64,000 nucleotides of DNA from Glaesserella sp041814905 (lineage in GTDB: Bacteria > Pseudomonadota > Gammaproteobacteria > Enterobacterales > Pasteurellaceae). The notes below the pieces were generated by a model. That model was given only the letters and a program-made list of their open reading frames with translations. It did not search any database and was not told the origin of the DNA. Location of the stretch: the NCBI RefSeq assembly GCF_041814905.1, contig NZ_JBGXYA010000040.1, forward strand, positions 6,083 through 70,082, read 5' to 3'. The position numbers and the translations under genes were made by a program. Of the stretch, positions 1-8,647 are shown piece after piece (the stretch's first letter is position 1; the number at the start of each line of letters is the position of its first letter).

Positions 1-189
1 TACTCCCCAGTTGTAAGTGAGTTCAATCACTGCACTTTCGCTTTCATCGGCATAGCCTAAAAAAGCTAAGGTATATTTGTATTGCTCATTTTCACTGGTA
101 CGTAATAAACGCATACCCAATACTTCCGTATAAAATTTGATAGCGCGTTCTAAATCACCGACACGTAACATTGTATGTAAAATTCGCAT
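1..189 (-). CDS. gloA: Lactoylglutathione lyase (glyoxalase I), N-terminal 63 residues
   Basis: Glyoxalase I isomerises the hemithioacetal of methylglyoxal and glutathione to S-lactoylglutathione in the cytoplasm. The reverse strand reads MRILHTMLRVGDLERAIKFY and continues through GMRLLRTSENEQYKYTLAFL to the window edge, the standard start of the VOC-fold enzyme. His5 and Glu56 fall where two of the metal ligands of the E. coli enzyme lie. The gene runs off the left edge, so the C-terminal half and the other two ligands are not visible. It is divergent from the gene at 271, with about 80 bp of shared upstream DNA. Confidence 0.93.
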   Translation of the reverse strand, partial: MRILHTMLRVGDLERAIKFYTEVLGMRLLRTSENEQYKYTLAFLGYADESESAVIELTYNWGV

Positions 190-270
190 AGCCAAATCCT
201 CATTAACATAGAAAAAATCGTTCGCATTATGGCATAATCCTAAACCAAAATCATTTTTCAATTATTAGTT

Positions 271-1086
271 ATGTCACACGAACACGATTCACCCTCTAAA
301 CTTGAAATAACAACCTACGCGGTGTTACCGCTGGCTTCCATGTTATTTATTGAAATGTTGCTTAATTATTATGCGGCGCCTCAAAACGCTATTTTTATTT
401 CACCTTATTTACTGGCATTTTTTGTGACTTGTGCCGTCTGTTTAGTCGTATTATGGAAAGGGCAGATCTGCCCGGGGCAGAAGGGGCGTTTAAGCTTTAT
501 TTTACCGTGGTTGTTCGTTTTTGCACTCGGCAACTTGCTTTATTCCTTAGCTTTTACCCCTAAACATACACCGGCAACGATTTCTGCCGTTGCCGCGTTA
601 TTGATTCCTTTTGTGTATTGGCGGTTACCGCAAGACGAGCAACTTTACCGTACTATGATTTATTGTGGTTTCGGAATTGTGGCGATTGGTGTAATGCAAT
701 ATTTAATTGTATATTGGATTGAAATTCCATCGTTATTTAACGGTATTCGAGCCAATAATTTCGCCCAATTTCTCTTTGGGATCGTGTTAGCAGGCTGGTA
801 CTTGATGTTAGCTAAAAGCCGCTTGGACGGTTTCTTTAAATTATTAGTATTATTGGCATTAGGCGCATTAGTGTTGAATTATCTTTGGACGGCGTTTGTA
901 CTTTATCAACATCGACAAATTATGCCGGATATGCCGTTAGTCTCGTATTTTGTCTTTTTTGCCGTGCAATTTGTGATTTTTGGCTTACTTGCTTGGTTGC
1001 TTTTAGGGAAAAATATAAAAAATCCGATTGCGTGGACAGCAACGATGTTTTTAGCAATGTTATATCCTTTTACTAATGTGATTTAG
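271..1086 (+). CDS. Multi-pass membrane protein of unknown function
   Basis: A 271-residue, very hydrophobic protein with about eight or nine predicted membrane spans (for example near residues 17-35, 43-62, 74-93, 130-150, 189-212 and 224-248) and only short loops. I do not recognise a family or catalytic motif. Its TAG stop is directly followed by the ATG of ydbH with no gap, so the two are probably co-transcribed and the protein may belong to the same envelope process. No signal peptide is seen other than the first span. A small hydrophobic transporter or a membrane-anchored partner of YdbH are both possible; neither is supported by a motif. Confidence 0.75.
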   Translation: MSHEHDSPSKLEITTYAVLPLASMLFIEMLLNYYAAPQNAIFISPYLLAFFVTCAVCLVVLWKGQICPGQKGRLSFILPWLFVFALGNLLYSLAFTPKHTPATISAVAALLIPFVYWRLPQDEQLYRTMIYCGFGIVAIGVMQYLIVYWIEIPSLFNGIRANNFAQFLFGIVLAGWYLMLAKSRLDGFFKLLVLLALGALVLNYLWTAFVLYQHRQIMPDMPLVSYFVFFAVQFVIFGLLAWLLLGKNIKNPIAWTATMFLAMLYPFTNVI

Positions 1087-3807
1087 ATGATAATAAGACG
1101 ACTTTTACTGATTATTGGCGCGGTGCTTGCCATGATTATGGTGGGCGCCTCTACTATGTCAGGAAGTCAGCTTTCATCTGCCATTAATGAATTGCTGCCG
1201 AAAGAGTGGAAAGTTGATATGCCGGAGACGATTTCCCCAAGTTGGGAAAAAGCTTCTTTAGCACAAATCCGCATCAGTTATCTGGATTGTCCGCTTATTA
1301 CAGCAGAGCAGCTGTCGGTGCAATGGTTTGAGCAGCAAAAAATATCACTGGATAAAGCAACTATTGATTACGCTTGTCTGGAAAAATTTCCGCGGAGTGA
1401 CGATAAAAAACAGTCATCTTCCGATTCAATCAAAGCAATTTTGGCAACTTTGCCAAACGGTGAAGTACACATTCATGCACTCTATTGGATTAATTTACCT
1501 GAAGCAATGAATCCCCGTTTGAAAGCCTTATTGGATTCACCAAGCCAAAGTCACCTTAGTTTTTACAACAATAAATTAACGTTTTCCGTTAAGCAAAAAT
1601 TGGCGGAAATTTCTGCCGATTTAGCTAATATGCAGCTAAATGCGCAAATCCGTTATCAACCGTCCGAGTCGGAGCAGCATCAATTACAGCTTTCTGCTCT
1701 CTTAGACGATGATTTATTCACCTTACCGCCACAAATTTCCGCGGATTATCAGTGGAAAATACCTGAACAAATCGTCAGTGATCCCGCGTTACAGCAAGGG
1801 AAAAGCAATTTGGTTTGGCATCGTGATGAGGCGAAAGTATTGCGGGGAAATCTTGCGTTACAATCATTGGCTCACAATGAAAATCAACTGACTTTGCCTT
1901 TTTGGTTTGATCATCAAAGTATTGGCATTGAGCAGGCGAGAGTAGATTGGCAACTTAGCGAAAGTTTGCCGTTGCGTGGTTTTGTTACAACCAAATTAAC
2001 CCCGAAAACCATGGATTTGGGCGATCTCTATCCGATTAAAACCAGCCTTAGAATCAGCTTACTCACCGAAAATGATAAAGGTAAAGGTAATATTGTAATC
2101 AGTAATCAAAGCGGTGAAATTCAGCAAAATAGTGTTGTATTGCCGTTACAGATCACCGGAAATATCAAACATGAGGGGTATATTCTTTATAGCTCTATCC
2201 CGCTAGATATTCGAGGTCCTTTCGATGATATCACTTTACGTTTTCAACCCGGTTCGTTACTCCGTTTAACCGGAAAAGAACGTTTTTTAACCATTAACGA
2301 GCTACGCTTTCCGCTTGCGGGGATTCAGGTGGATAAATACGGAATTAACGGTCGCCTCCAAGCTATTTTTAAAGGCGAAAGCCCCGATTTCAGCACGATT
2401 GAAATGCATTTAGACGGATTTGCCAATAATTTCAAAGCCGGAGCGCTGGATTTTTTCAACGATCAGAAAGAGGATGGGGCGACGAGCGATCTGTGGCAAT
2501 GGCGTTTTTGGGGAAATTCTCACTTTAAGCCGGCAAACAGTAAATTATCTGTATCAGGGCGGGGCGATTGGCATCAAGACTTGGTGCGATTATCCGAATT
2601 TAAAGGGGAGTTGGGACAGATTAAGCGGCAAGGCGTCTTTGTCCCTAAAACAGAGTTGAGCTTAAGTGAACCGATTCATTTTGCATATCAAAATTTTCAT
2701 TTGAGCGGCGGAATCACTTTAAAATCACCGATGATCGGCTTTCAGTACGGCGGTTTGTTAGAAAAACCGACTGCAGCGCTTTCTTTTCAAGGCGAAACGG
2801 AAAATTTACAGTTGAGAGGCTCGGTGAGTGCCGGTAAACTCGGACCAATCAAACTTTTTGCCAGTCGTAAATTAACCGAAACCTCCAGTAGCATCGTCGG
2901 ACGTTTATATTGGAATGAACAATCGGCTAACGTATTCCAAACGTTATTTCCGTTTAGAAATAACTGGGTCATTACCAATGGAACAATCAAAGGAGAAACC
3001 GCATTCAGTGCTAATACCGAAAGAGGTTTAATTGCAGGCGGGCACTTCTCGATTCGTCATGGCGGATTATCCTTGCCGGAAGGCGATATTAAAGGCATCG
3101 AATTCTCTTTGCCGTATCAATTGAAAAATAACGAAGTAGATATTGGTTTAAAAAAACCGTTAGAAGCGAAAGTGGCGGAAATTAATATCGGCATTCCGAT
3201 TACCAATGTGAAAGTGAAAGTACAAGGTCATATTCCTTATAGCAAACGTAAACCGCTATTTTTACAAGAACTTTCTCTTGACTTGCTTGGCGGGCGATTG
3301 AATGTGGAACGTTTTGCATTACCGCAAACCAAAGTTGCTTATCTCAATTTGTATGATATTCGTTTTGAGGAAATTTTATCTTTAGCGCAATATCATCAAG
3401 TAGAGTTAACCGGAAAAGCGAATGCTGTTTTTCCGTTTTGGCTTTCGGGCAAACCTTGCTATATTTGCAACGGCACGTTGACGCAAGCGGAAAAATCCTA
3501 CTTAAAACTGACTCCCGATTTGCTTAAGGCGATTAATCAGGGCGGCTATACGGAGCAGATTTTGGCGTATATGGTCAATAAAAGTGAAATTGATGATTTC
3601 AGTGCAACGGTGAATTTGGACGGCAAAGGCGATATGGATTTGTCGGCGCAAATTCATTCAAGGCTGACCGAACATCAACAAGCCAAAGTCAATTTGAATT
3701 ATCACCATAAAGAGAATATGTTCGACCTGTGGAAATTGATTAATTACGGCTCGCAATTTGAGCAAAATATTGAACACTCAATCTATCAACAATTGGATAA
3801 ACAATGA
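1087..3807 (+). CDS. ydbH: YdbH-like AsmA-family intermembrane phospholipid transport protein
   Basis: A 906-residue protein with one N-terminal membrane anchor (about residues 4-24, RLLLIIGAVLAMIMVGAST) and a long beta-rich periplasmic body. The C-terminal part resembles the YdbH/dicarboxylate-transport-like region. In E. coli YdbH (879 residues) acts with TamB and YhdP as an AsmA-like bridge carrying phospholipids to the outer membrane, and works with the lipoprotein YnbE. The same pairing is present here, because the next gene overlaps it by 4 bp and encodes YnbE. The start directly abuts the preceding stop. Family assignment rests on length, topology and this partner; divergence in the body is high. 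Confidence 0.85.
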   Translation: MIIRRLLLIIGAVLAMIMVGASTMSGSQLSSAINELLPKEWKVDMPETISPSWEKASLAQIRISYLDCPLITAEQLSVQWFEQQKISLDKATIDYACLEKFPRSDDKKQSSSDSIKAILATLPNGEVHIHALYWINLPEAMNPRLKALLDSPSQSHLSFYNNKLTFSVKQKLAEISADLANMQLNAQIRYQPSESEQHQLQLSALLDDDLFTLPPQISADYQWKIPEQIVSDPALQQGKSNLVWHRDEAKVLRGNLALQSLAHNENQLTLPFWFDHQSIGIEQARVDWQLSESLPLRGFVTTKLTPKTMDLGDLYPIKTSLRISLLTENDKGKGNIVISNQSGEIQQNSVVLPLQITGNIKHEGYILYSSIPLDIRGPFDDITLRFQPGSLLRLTGKERFLTINELRFPLAGIQVDKYGINGRLQAIFKGESPDFSTIEMHLDGFANNFKAGALDFFNDQKEDGATSDLWQWRFWGNSHFKPANSKLSVSGRGDWHQDLVRLSEFKGELGQIKRQGVFVPKTELSLSEPIHFAYQNFHLSGGITLKSPMIGFQYGGLLEKPTAALSFQGETENLQLRGSVSAGKLGPIKLFASRKLTETSSSIVGRLYWNEQSANVFQTLFPFRNNWVITNGTIKGETAFSANTERGLIAGGHFSIRHGGLSLPEGDIKGIEFSLPYQLKNNEVDIGLKKPLEAKVAEINIGIPITNVKVKVQGHIPYSKRKPLFLQELSLDLLGGRLNVERFALPQTKVAYLNLYDIRFEEILSLAQYHQVELTGKANAVFPFWLSGKPCYICNGTLTQAEKSYLKLTPDLLKAINQGGYTEQILAYMVNKSEIDDFSATVNLDGKGDMDLSAQIHSRLTEHQQAKVNLNYHHKENMFDLWKLINYGSQFEQNIEHSIYQQLDKQ

Positions 3808-4001
3808 AAACCGCATACTCGCTTTTTGCAATTTTTTGCCTGAATCTGACCGCTTGTACGCCAACGGTTAAGCTTGAAACGCCGGAAGAGGGGATTACCA
3901 TTAATATGAATGTGGTGGTGGATCACAAAATTGAAGTGCAGATGGATGAGAAGTCCCGTGCTGCGATTAAAGTCGTGGATCAGCAGGAAAGTGGGAAATA
4001 G
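3804..4001 (+). CDS. ynbE: YnbE-family outer-membrane lipoprotein
   Basis: A 65-residue lipoprotein. The N-terminus is a signal peptide ending in a lipobox (LNLTAC, lipidated Cys18). The mature part TPTVKLETPEEGITINMNVV, then VDHKIEVQMDEKSR, matches the short beta-augmentation segment typical of YnbE. In E. coli YnbE caps the YdbH bridge at the outer membrane. The start overlaps the ydbH stop by 4 bp (ATGA), so translation is probably coupled. The third member of the E. coli operon, ydbL (DUF1318), is absent; a different secreted protein follows at 4075. Confidence 0.88.
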   Translation: MKTAYSLFAIFCLNLTACTPTVKLETPEEGITINMNVVVDHKIEVQMDEKSRAAIKVVDQQESGK

Positions 4002-4074
4002 CAAGCGGTCAGATCCTGCGAATTTTTTACAAACGCCGGCGATGTATGAGTAAAACTATTTTAGGAGAAATGTA

Positions 4075-4641
4075 ATGATGAAAAAACTACTTTTCGTCTT
4101 GTTTACCTTGTTCAGTGTAAACACCTTGGCGGTGGATCCGACTCAAGGTCCTTTGCAGAACGATCCAGCTTTATGTGCTTATGGTTATAATCCGAATTGT
4201 TACAGTGGGGGTTATGAGTCACCGCCACCACCGCCACGGATCACGACCACCTACTATGCGAATTTTGTGGCTTTAGTATATGGTAAAGATGGCACACCGC
4301 TCTTTTATCGGGATGTCTTTTATTCCGATCACAATGGGGGATTTACTAATATCGAGTGGAAAGTGATGCAAGATATTGCTTCTGAGAGATGCAATAAAGA
4401 TAGCAACTATGCTCCGTGCAAAAACGCTCATCTTGCGGCGGCTTTAAACGGCTGCATTGTAGTGGTAGAGAGTGAACATAAATTTTACGCCAATGGGGCC
4501 GACAGTTGCGATGCAGCGAAAAAAATCGTCATGGAGCGTTGCCGCAAAACCGATCCTAAGCCAAAAAGCTGCAAAACCTATGCTCTTGAACAACCCTGCA
4601 GCGCTTGTGTCGGCATTTCGACACGAAAGCTTATCCCTTGA
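4075..4641 (+). CDS. Cys-rich secreted protein, possibly DUF4189-like
   Basis: A 188-residue protein with a clear signal peptide (about residues 1-20, ending NTLA) and a mature region with ten cysteines, an even number that fits disulfide bonding in the periplasm or outside. After a Pro run (residues about 51-55) there are two similar segments ending in a Cys-containing helix (ASERCNK, and VMERCRK followed by KSCKTYAL), which recall DUF4189 proteins. A good ribosome site (AGGAG at 4063-4067) sits before the ATGATG start. It lies 73 bp after ynbE, with a USS-like sequence (GCAAGCGGTC) in the gap. Function unknown; it takes the place of ydbL in the E. coli operon. Confidence 0.8.
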   Translation: MMKKLLFVLFTLFSVNTLAVDPTQGPLQNDPALCAYGYNPNCYSGGYESPPPPPRITTTYYANFVALVYGKDGTPLFYRDVFYSDHNGGFTNIEWKVMQDIASERCNKDSNYAPCKNAHLAAALNGCIVVVESEHKFYANGADSCDAAKKIVMERCRKTDPKPKSCKTYALEQPCSACVGISTRKLIP

Positions 4642-4701
4642 TGGAAGCGCACAAGCGGTCAGTTCCGCCCCAAATTTTGCAAATGGATTCGCTAAATAGT
4701 T

Positions 4702-4727
4702 TGACGCTCGTTAGGAAACGAGCGTCA
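4702..4727. terminator. Bidirectional hairpin between the ydbH operon and purT
   Basis: Perfect 11-bp stem (TGACGCTCGTT at 4702-4712 with AACGAGCGTCA at 4717-4727) with a 4-nt loop. It sits between two convergent genes, so it could end transcription from both sides, although a long U-run is lacking. An uptake sequence (ACAAGCGGTC, 4651-4660) lies just before it. Confidence 0.6.
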
Positions 4728-4735
4728 TCAGTAAT

Positions 4736-5917
4736 TTATAAGGTAATTGCTAATTTTTCATAAGCTCGGCGAGCTTTTTCCAACGCTTTTTCCACATTTT
4801 CATCACGAGCCAAAATCACCCCTAAGCGACGATGTCCATTCACTTCCCCTTTACCGAATAAGCGTATGTTGGTATGTGGTTCGGCTAACACCTTTTCTAA
4901 ATTACCGAAGGTGACTTGAGTTGATTTTCCTTCCACCACAATAGCTTTTGAAGCTGAAGGGCTGATTAAAGTAATCTCAGGAATCGGCAAACCTAAAATT
5001 GCACGGGCGTGTAAGGCAAATTCAGATAATTCTTGGGAAATCAGCGTTACCATGCCTGTATCATGCGGACGTGGCGATACTTCGTTGAAGATGACTTCAT
5101 CACCACAAATAAAGAGTTCGACCCCGAAAATACCACGTCCACCTAATGCGGTGGTAATTTTTTCAGCCACATCTTGAGCTTTGTTCAGTGCGGTTTCAGA
5201 CATCACTTGCGGTTGCCAAGACTCACGATAATCACCGTCAATTTGGATATGACCAATCGGGGCTAAGAAAGAAGTACCGTGAATGTGGCGAACAGTTAAT
5301 AAGGAAATTTCATAATCAAACTGGATAAAGCCTTCTACAATCACTCGACCACCGCCTGCTCGCCCACCTTGTTGGGCATAATCCCACGCTTGTTGAATAT
5401 CTGCGTCGGATTTCACCACGCTCTGCCCGTGTCCAGATGACGACATAATTGGCTTCACAACACAAGGAATACCGATTTCGTGAATGGCTTGAGTAAATTG
5501 TTCGAAGCTATCCACAAAGCGATAAGGGGAGGTTTTTAGTCCTAATTCTTCTGCAGCCAAACGACGAATGCCTTCTCGGTTCATTGTAAGTTTAGTCGCT
5601 TTTGCCGTAGGAATAACGTTATAGCCTTCCAGTTCAAGTTCAACTAAGGTATCGGTCGCAATCGCTTCGACTTCGGGCACAATAAAATCAGGTTTCTCTT
5701 TTTCAACCAATTCACGTAACGCCTTGCCATCTAGCATAGAAATCGTATAAGCACGGTGTGCTACTTGTTGAGCAGGGGCATTCTCATAGCGATCAACAGC
5801 AATGACTTCCACGCCTAAACGCTGTAATTCAATCACCACTTCTTTACCTAATTCACCAGAGCCAAGCATCATCACTTTGGTTGCTTTTGCCGTTAATGGT
5901 GTGCCTAATGTTGTCAT
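4736..5917 (-). CDS. purT: Formate-dependent phosphoribosylglycinamide formyltransferase 2 (PurT)
   Basis: PurT makes formylglycinamide ribonucleotide from GAR, formate and ATP, the folate-independent version of step three of purine synthesis. The 393-residue length matches E. coli PurT (392). The N-terminal segment VMMLGSGELGKEVVIELQRL is the family's nucleotide-binding start, and the ATP-grasp core includes KPIMSSSGHGQSVV and the metal-binding end FNEVSPRPHDTGMVTLISQ. It is monocistronic by spacing, with a PurR operator about 45 bp upstream of its ATG, consistent with purine repression. Confidence 0.97.
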   Translation of the reverse strand: MTTLGTPLTAKATKVMMLGSGELGKEVVIELQRLGVEVIAVDRYENAPAQQVAHRAYTISMLDGKALRELVEKEKPDFIVPEVEAIATDTLVELELEGYNVIPTAKATKLTMNREGIRRLAAEELGLKTSPYRFVDSFEQFTQAIHEIGIPCVVKPIMSSSGHGQSVVKSDADIQQAWDYAQQGGRAGGGRVIVEGFIQFDYEISLLTVRHIHGTSFLAPIGHIQIDGDYRESWQPQVMSETALNKAQDVAEKITTALGGRGIFGVELFICGDEVIFNEVSPRPHDTGMVTLISQELSEFALHARAILGLPIPEITLISPSASKAIVVEGKSTQVTFGNLEKVLAEPHTNIRLFGKGEVNGHRRLGVILARDENVEKALEKARRAYEKLAITL

Positions 5918-5960
5918 AATTGTGTTCCTTTTATTGAGAATTTTGCAACATTATAACAAA

Positions 5961-5976
5961 AGCAAACGTTTGCGTT
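5961..5976. promoter_or_regulatory. PurR operator upstream of purT
   Basis: AGCAAACGTTTGCGTT matches the 16-bp E. coli PurR operator ACGCAAACGTTTGCGT at its palindromic core (GCAAACGTTTGC). It lies 44 bp before the purT start on the minus strand, where a repressor would block the promoter. The site is seen directly; PurR control is inferred from the family. Confidence 0.85.
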
Positions 5977-6028
5977 TTGGTTTTTTTGTAATAAAAAAGA
6001 CAAAATAATTTGGTGGTTTCTTGTCTCC

Positions 6029-6230
6029 CTCACTTCGCCTTTGCTTCTGTCAAATCTCCCCTAACCCCTCTTTGCTAAAGAGGGGGACTGACTCAGATAG
6101 AAATTTAAGATCGAAGTTCTTTCAAAATACCGTTTAATTTTTTAAATGGATGAGACTTTTCTTCGATCCGATTCCCCTCTTTAGCAAAGAGGGGTTAGGG
6201 GAGATTTGGCAGAATATACAACGAAGTGAG
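6029..6230. repeat. MITE-like palindromic repeat element
   Basis: This 202-bp stretch in the 402-bp gap between purT and tex is framed by inverted repeats. A 35-bp perfect pair lies at 6051-6085 and 6174-6208, and an outer 9-bp pair (CTCACTTCG / CGAAGTGAG) at 6029-6037 and 6222-6230. Each 35-bp arm contains its own small palindrome (CCCCTCTTT-GCT-AAAGAGGGG). The inside (6086-6173) is AT-rich and has no convincing ORF. The structure fits a non-autonomous repeat of the REP/MITE kind; no transposase or clear target duplication is visible. The rest of the gap holds only the purT promoter region and the hairpin at 6280. Confidence 0.75.
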
Positions 6231-6279
6231 AGAAATAATGACAGCTCAAATAAGAGCATATTTAGGTTTGTCAGCAGCC

Positions 6280-6307
6280 TGGGACAAAGTCAAATGACTT
6301 TGTCCCA
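6280..6307 (-). terminator. Hairpin downstream of tex
   Basis: A 12-bp perfect stem (TGGGACAAAGTC / GACTTTGTCCCA) with a 4-nt loop, 13 bp after the tex stop. There is no strong U-tract on the minus strand, so it may be an RNA-end-protecting hairpin rather than a full terminator. Confidence 0.5.
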
Positions 6308-6319
6308 ACTGGCAGTAGA

Positions 6320-8632
6320 TTACTTCTTCCACCCCTTCAACGCATCAGCAAAAGCATTGTTACCAAAACTTTGGCGTTCAGGTTTCTGCGAGCGGTCGGA
6401 TTTGCCAAATTCTCTGCGTTTCTCACCGCTTGTATCACGTTTATCCGTTGGCTTATCGTCCAAACGCATCGTTAAAGCAATACGCTTGCGAGCCACATCT
6501 ACTTCTAACACCTTCACTTTGACCACATCACCCGTTTTTACCACTTGATGCGGATCTTCAACAAAGCTGTTCGATAACATTGAAATATGCACTAAACCGT
6601 CTTGATGCACGCCAATATCCACGAACGCCCCGAAGTTTGTCACATTAGTAACGGTGCCTTCTAAAATCATACCGACTTTCAAATCGCTGATTTCTTCTAC
6701 GCCGTCCATAAAAATCGCCGTTTTGAACTCTCCACGAGGGTCACGCCCCGGCTTTTCCAGTTCTTTGAAAATATCGTTTACCGTTGGTAAACCAAATTGT
6801 TCATCCACAAAATCTTTGGCATTCAAGCTATGAATTTTCGTTGAATTACCCATCAGCTCACCCAACGTAGAAGCGGTTGCTTGTAAGATTTTTTCTACCA
6901 CAGGATAGGCTTCCGGGTGAACACTTGAAGCATCAAGCGGGTTCTTTCCGCCTAAAATTCGCATAAAACCAGCACACTGCTCAAAGGCTTTTGGCCCTAA
7001 GCGAGCGACTTTTTTCAGATCAGAACGGGAATTAAAACGCCCGTTTTTATCACGGTAAGCCACTATATTTTGAGCTAAGGTTTTCGTCATACCTGCCACA
7101 CGAGCAAGCAAGGGGGCAGAAGCGGTATTTAAGTCCACGCCCACCGCATTTACGCAATCTTCGACCACCGCATCCAGTTTACGCGCCAGTTGTGATTGAT
7201 TAACATCGTGCTGATATTGCCCTACGCCAATCGCTTTAGGTTCAATTTTCACCAATTCCGCCAATGGATCTTGTAAACGGCGAGCAATCGACACTGCACC
7301 ACGCAAGGATACATCAAGCTCAGGGAACTCCGCCGCCGCTAATTCTGAAGCCGAATAAACAGATGCTCCCGCTTCACTCACCACCACGGTTTGTGGTTTA
7401 TTCTCTTTGATCTCTTTAATCACTTCTTTGGCAAAACGCTCAGTTTCACGGGAAGCCGTGCCGTTACCAATCGCAATTAAATCAACATTATGCTGTTTAA
7501 TCAGCTTATAAATGGTCACCATTGCCGCGTCCATCTGTCCCGTATGCGGATAAATCGTGGCGGTATCCAATAATTTTCCTGTATTATCTACCACAGCCAC
7601 TTTCACCCCAGTACGCAAACCCGGGTCTAATCCCATCGTATTTCTTGCCCCTGCAGGTGCAGCCATTAATAATGCGGATAAATTACGTGCAAACACATCA
7701 ATCGCTTCTTCTTCCGCTTTTTCTCGCAACGCCCCCATTAATTCCGTTTCAAGGTGCAACAAGGCTTTGATTTTCCACGTCCACGCAATCACTTGCGAAC
7801 GCCAGCTGTCTGCCGGTTGCTGACGAAGTTGTACGCCTAAATGTTCACGAATAATCTCTTCACAATAACTTGAACGGCTACCTTCTTCCGCATCAGGATC
7901 GGCATTCAAATTGAGCGACAAAATACCTTCATTACGCCCACGGAACATCGCTAAAGCACGATGTGACGGCACATTTTTCAACGGCTCACTGTGAGCAAAA
8001 TAGTCACGGAATTTCTCGCCTTCTTCTTCCTTACCTTCAATCACCTTGGCTTCAAGGGTTGCATTAGCGGTCAGATATTGACGTAATTTTGCAAGCAGAT
8101 CCGCATCTTCAGAAAAACGTTCCATCAAAATATATCTTGCCCCATCAAGTGCAGATTTCACGTCTGCCACACCTTTTTCTGCATCCACATAGGCTTCGGC
8201 TACCGTTTCCGGCGCTTGGCTAGGATCGTTCCAAAGGCTGTCCGCCAACGGCTCAAGCCCTGCTTCAATCGCAATTTGCCCACGAGTACGGCGTTTCGGT
8301 TTATATGGCAGATAGAGATCTTCAAGCTCTGTTTTACTCTGCGTTTGTTCAATTTTCTCACGCAATTCATCAGTGAGCTTGCCTTGCTCTTCAATGGATT
8401 TCAAAATAGTTTGACGGCGGTCGTTTAGCTCACGCAAATAGAGCAAACGTGTTTCAAAATGGCGAAGTTGAGTATCGTCCAATCCACCTGTTACTTCTTT
8501 ACGATAACGGGCGATAAATGGAATAGTATTTCCATCATCCAGTAAAGTCATCGCTGCAAAAATTTGTTCGGATCGTACCGCTAACTCTGCGGCAATAATT
8601 TGGCTGATTTGGTGATTTAAAACATCAGTCAT
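6320..8632 (-). CDS. tex: Tex-family RNA-binding transcription accessory protein
   Basis: 770 residues, the usual Tex length. Tex binds nucleic acid in the cytoplasm and influences transcription and toxin expression in several pathogens. In order are seen the N-terminal helical region (to about 320), a YqgF/RuvC-like fold around GLDPGLRTGVKVAVVDNTG, a helix-hairpin-helix region (DLNTASAPLLARVAGM, then KKVARLGPKAFEQCAGF), and a C-terminal S1 RNA-binding domain (VGMILEGTVTNVTNFGAFVD). The last 45 residues are a basic tail. The EamA gene lies 15 bp upstream on the same strand, so they probably share a transcript. Confidence 0.96.
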   Translation of the reverse strand: MTDVLNHQISQIIAAELAVRSEQIFAAMTLLDDGNTIPFIARYRKEVTGGLDDTQLRHFETRLLYLRELNDRRQTILKSIEEQGKLTDELREKIEQTQSKTELEDLYLPYKPKRRTRGQIAIEAGLEPLADSLWNDPSQAPETVAEAYVDAEKGVADVKSALDGARYILMERFSEDADLLAKLRQYLTANATLEAKVIEGKEEEGEKFRDYFAHSEPLKNVPSHRALAMFRGRNEGILSLNLNADPDAEEGSRSSYCEEIIREHLGVQLRQQPADSWRSQVIAWTWKIKALLHLETELMGALREKAEEEAIDVFARNLSALLMAAPAGARNTMGLDPGLRTGVKVAVVDNTGKLLDTATIYPHTGQMDAAMVTIYKLIKQHNVDLIAIGNGTASRETERFAKEVIKEIKENKPQTVVVSEAGASVYSASELAAAEFPELDVSLRGAVSIARRLQDPLAELVKIEPKAIGVGQYQHDVNQSQLARKLDAVVEDCVNAVGVDLNTASAPLLARVAGMTKTLAQNIVAYRDKNGRFNSRSDLKKVARLGPKAFEQCAGFMRILGGKNPLDASSVHPEAYPVVEKILQATASTLGELMGNSTKIHSLNAKDFVDEQFGLPTVNDIFKELEKPGRDPRGEFKTAIFMDGVEEISDLKVGMILEGTVTNVTNFGAFVDIGVHQDGLVHISMLSNSFVEDPHQVVKTGDVVKVKVLEVDVARKRIALTMRLDDKPTDKRDTSGEKRREFGKSDRSQKPERQSFGNNAFADALKGWKK

Positions 8633-8647
8633 TGTTTGTTACTTCCT

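Noticed and set aside
6150..6548. ORF crossing the palindromic repeat and the 3' end of tex
   Set aside because: No similarity to known proteins, and it overlaps tex antisense.
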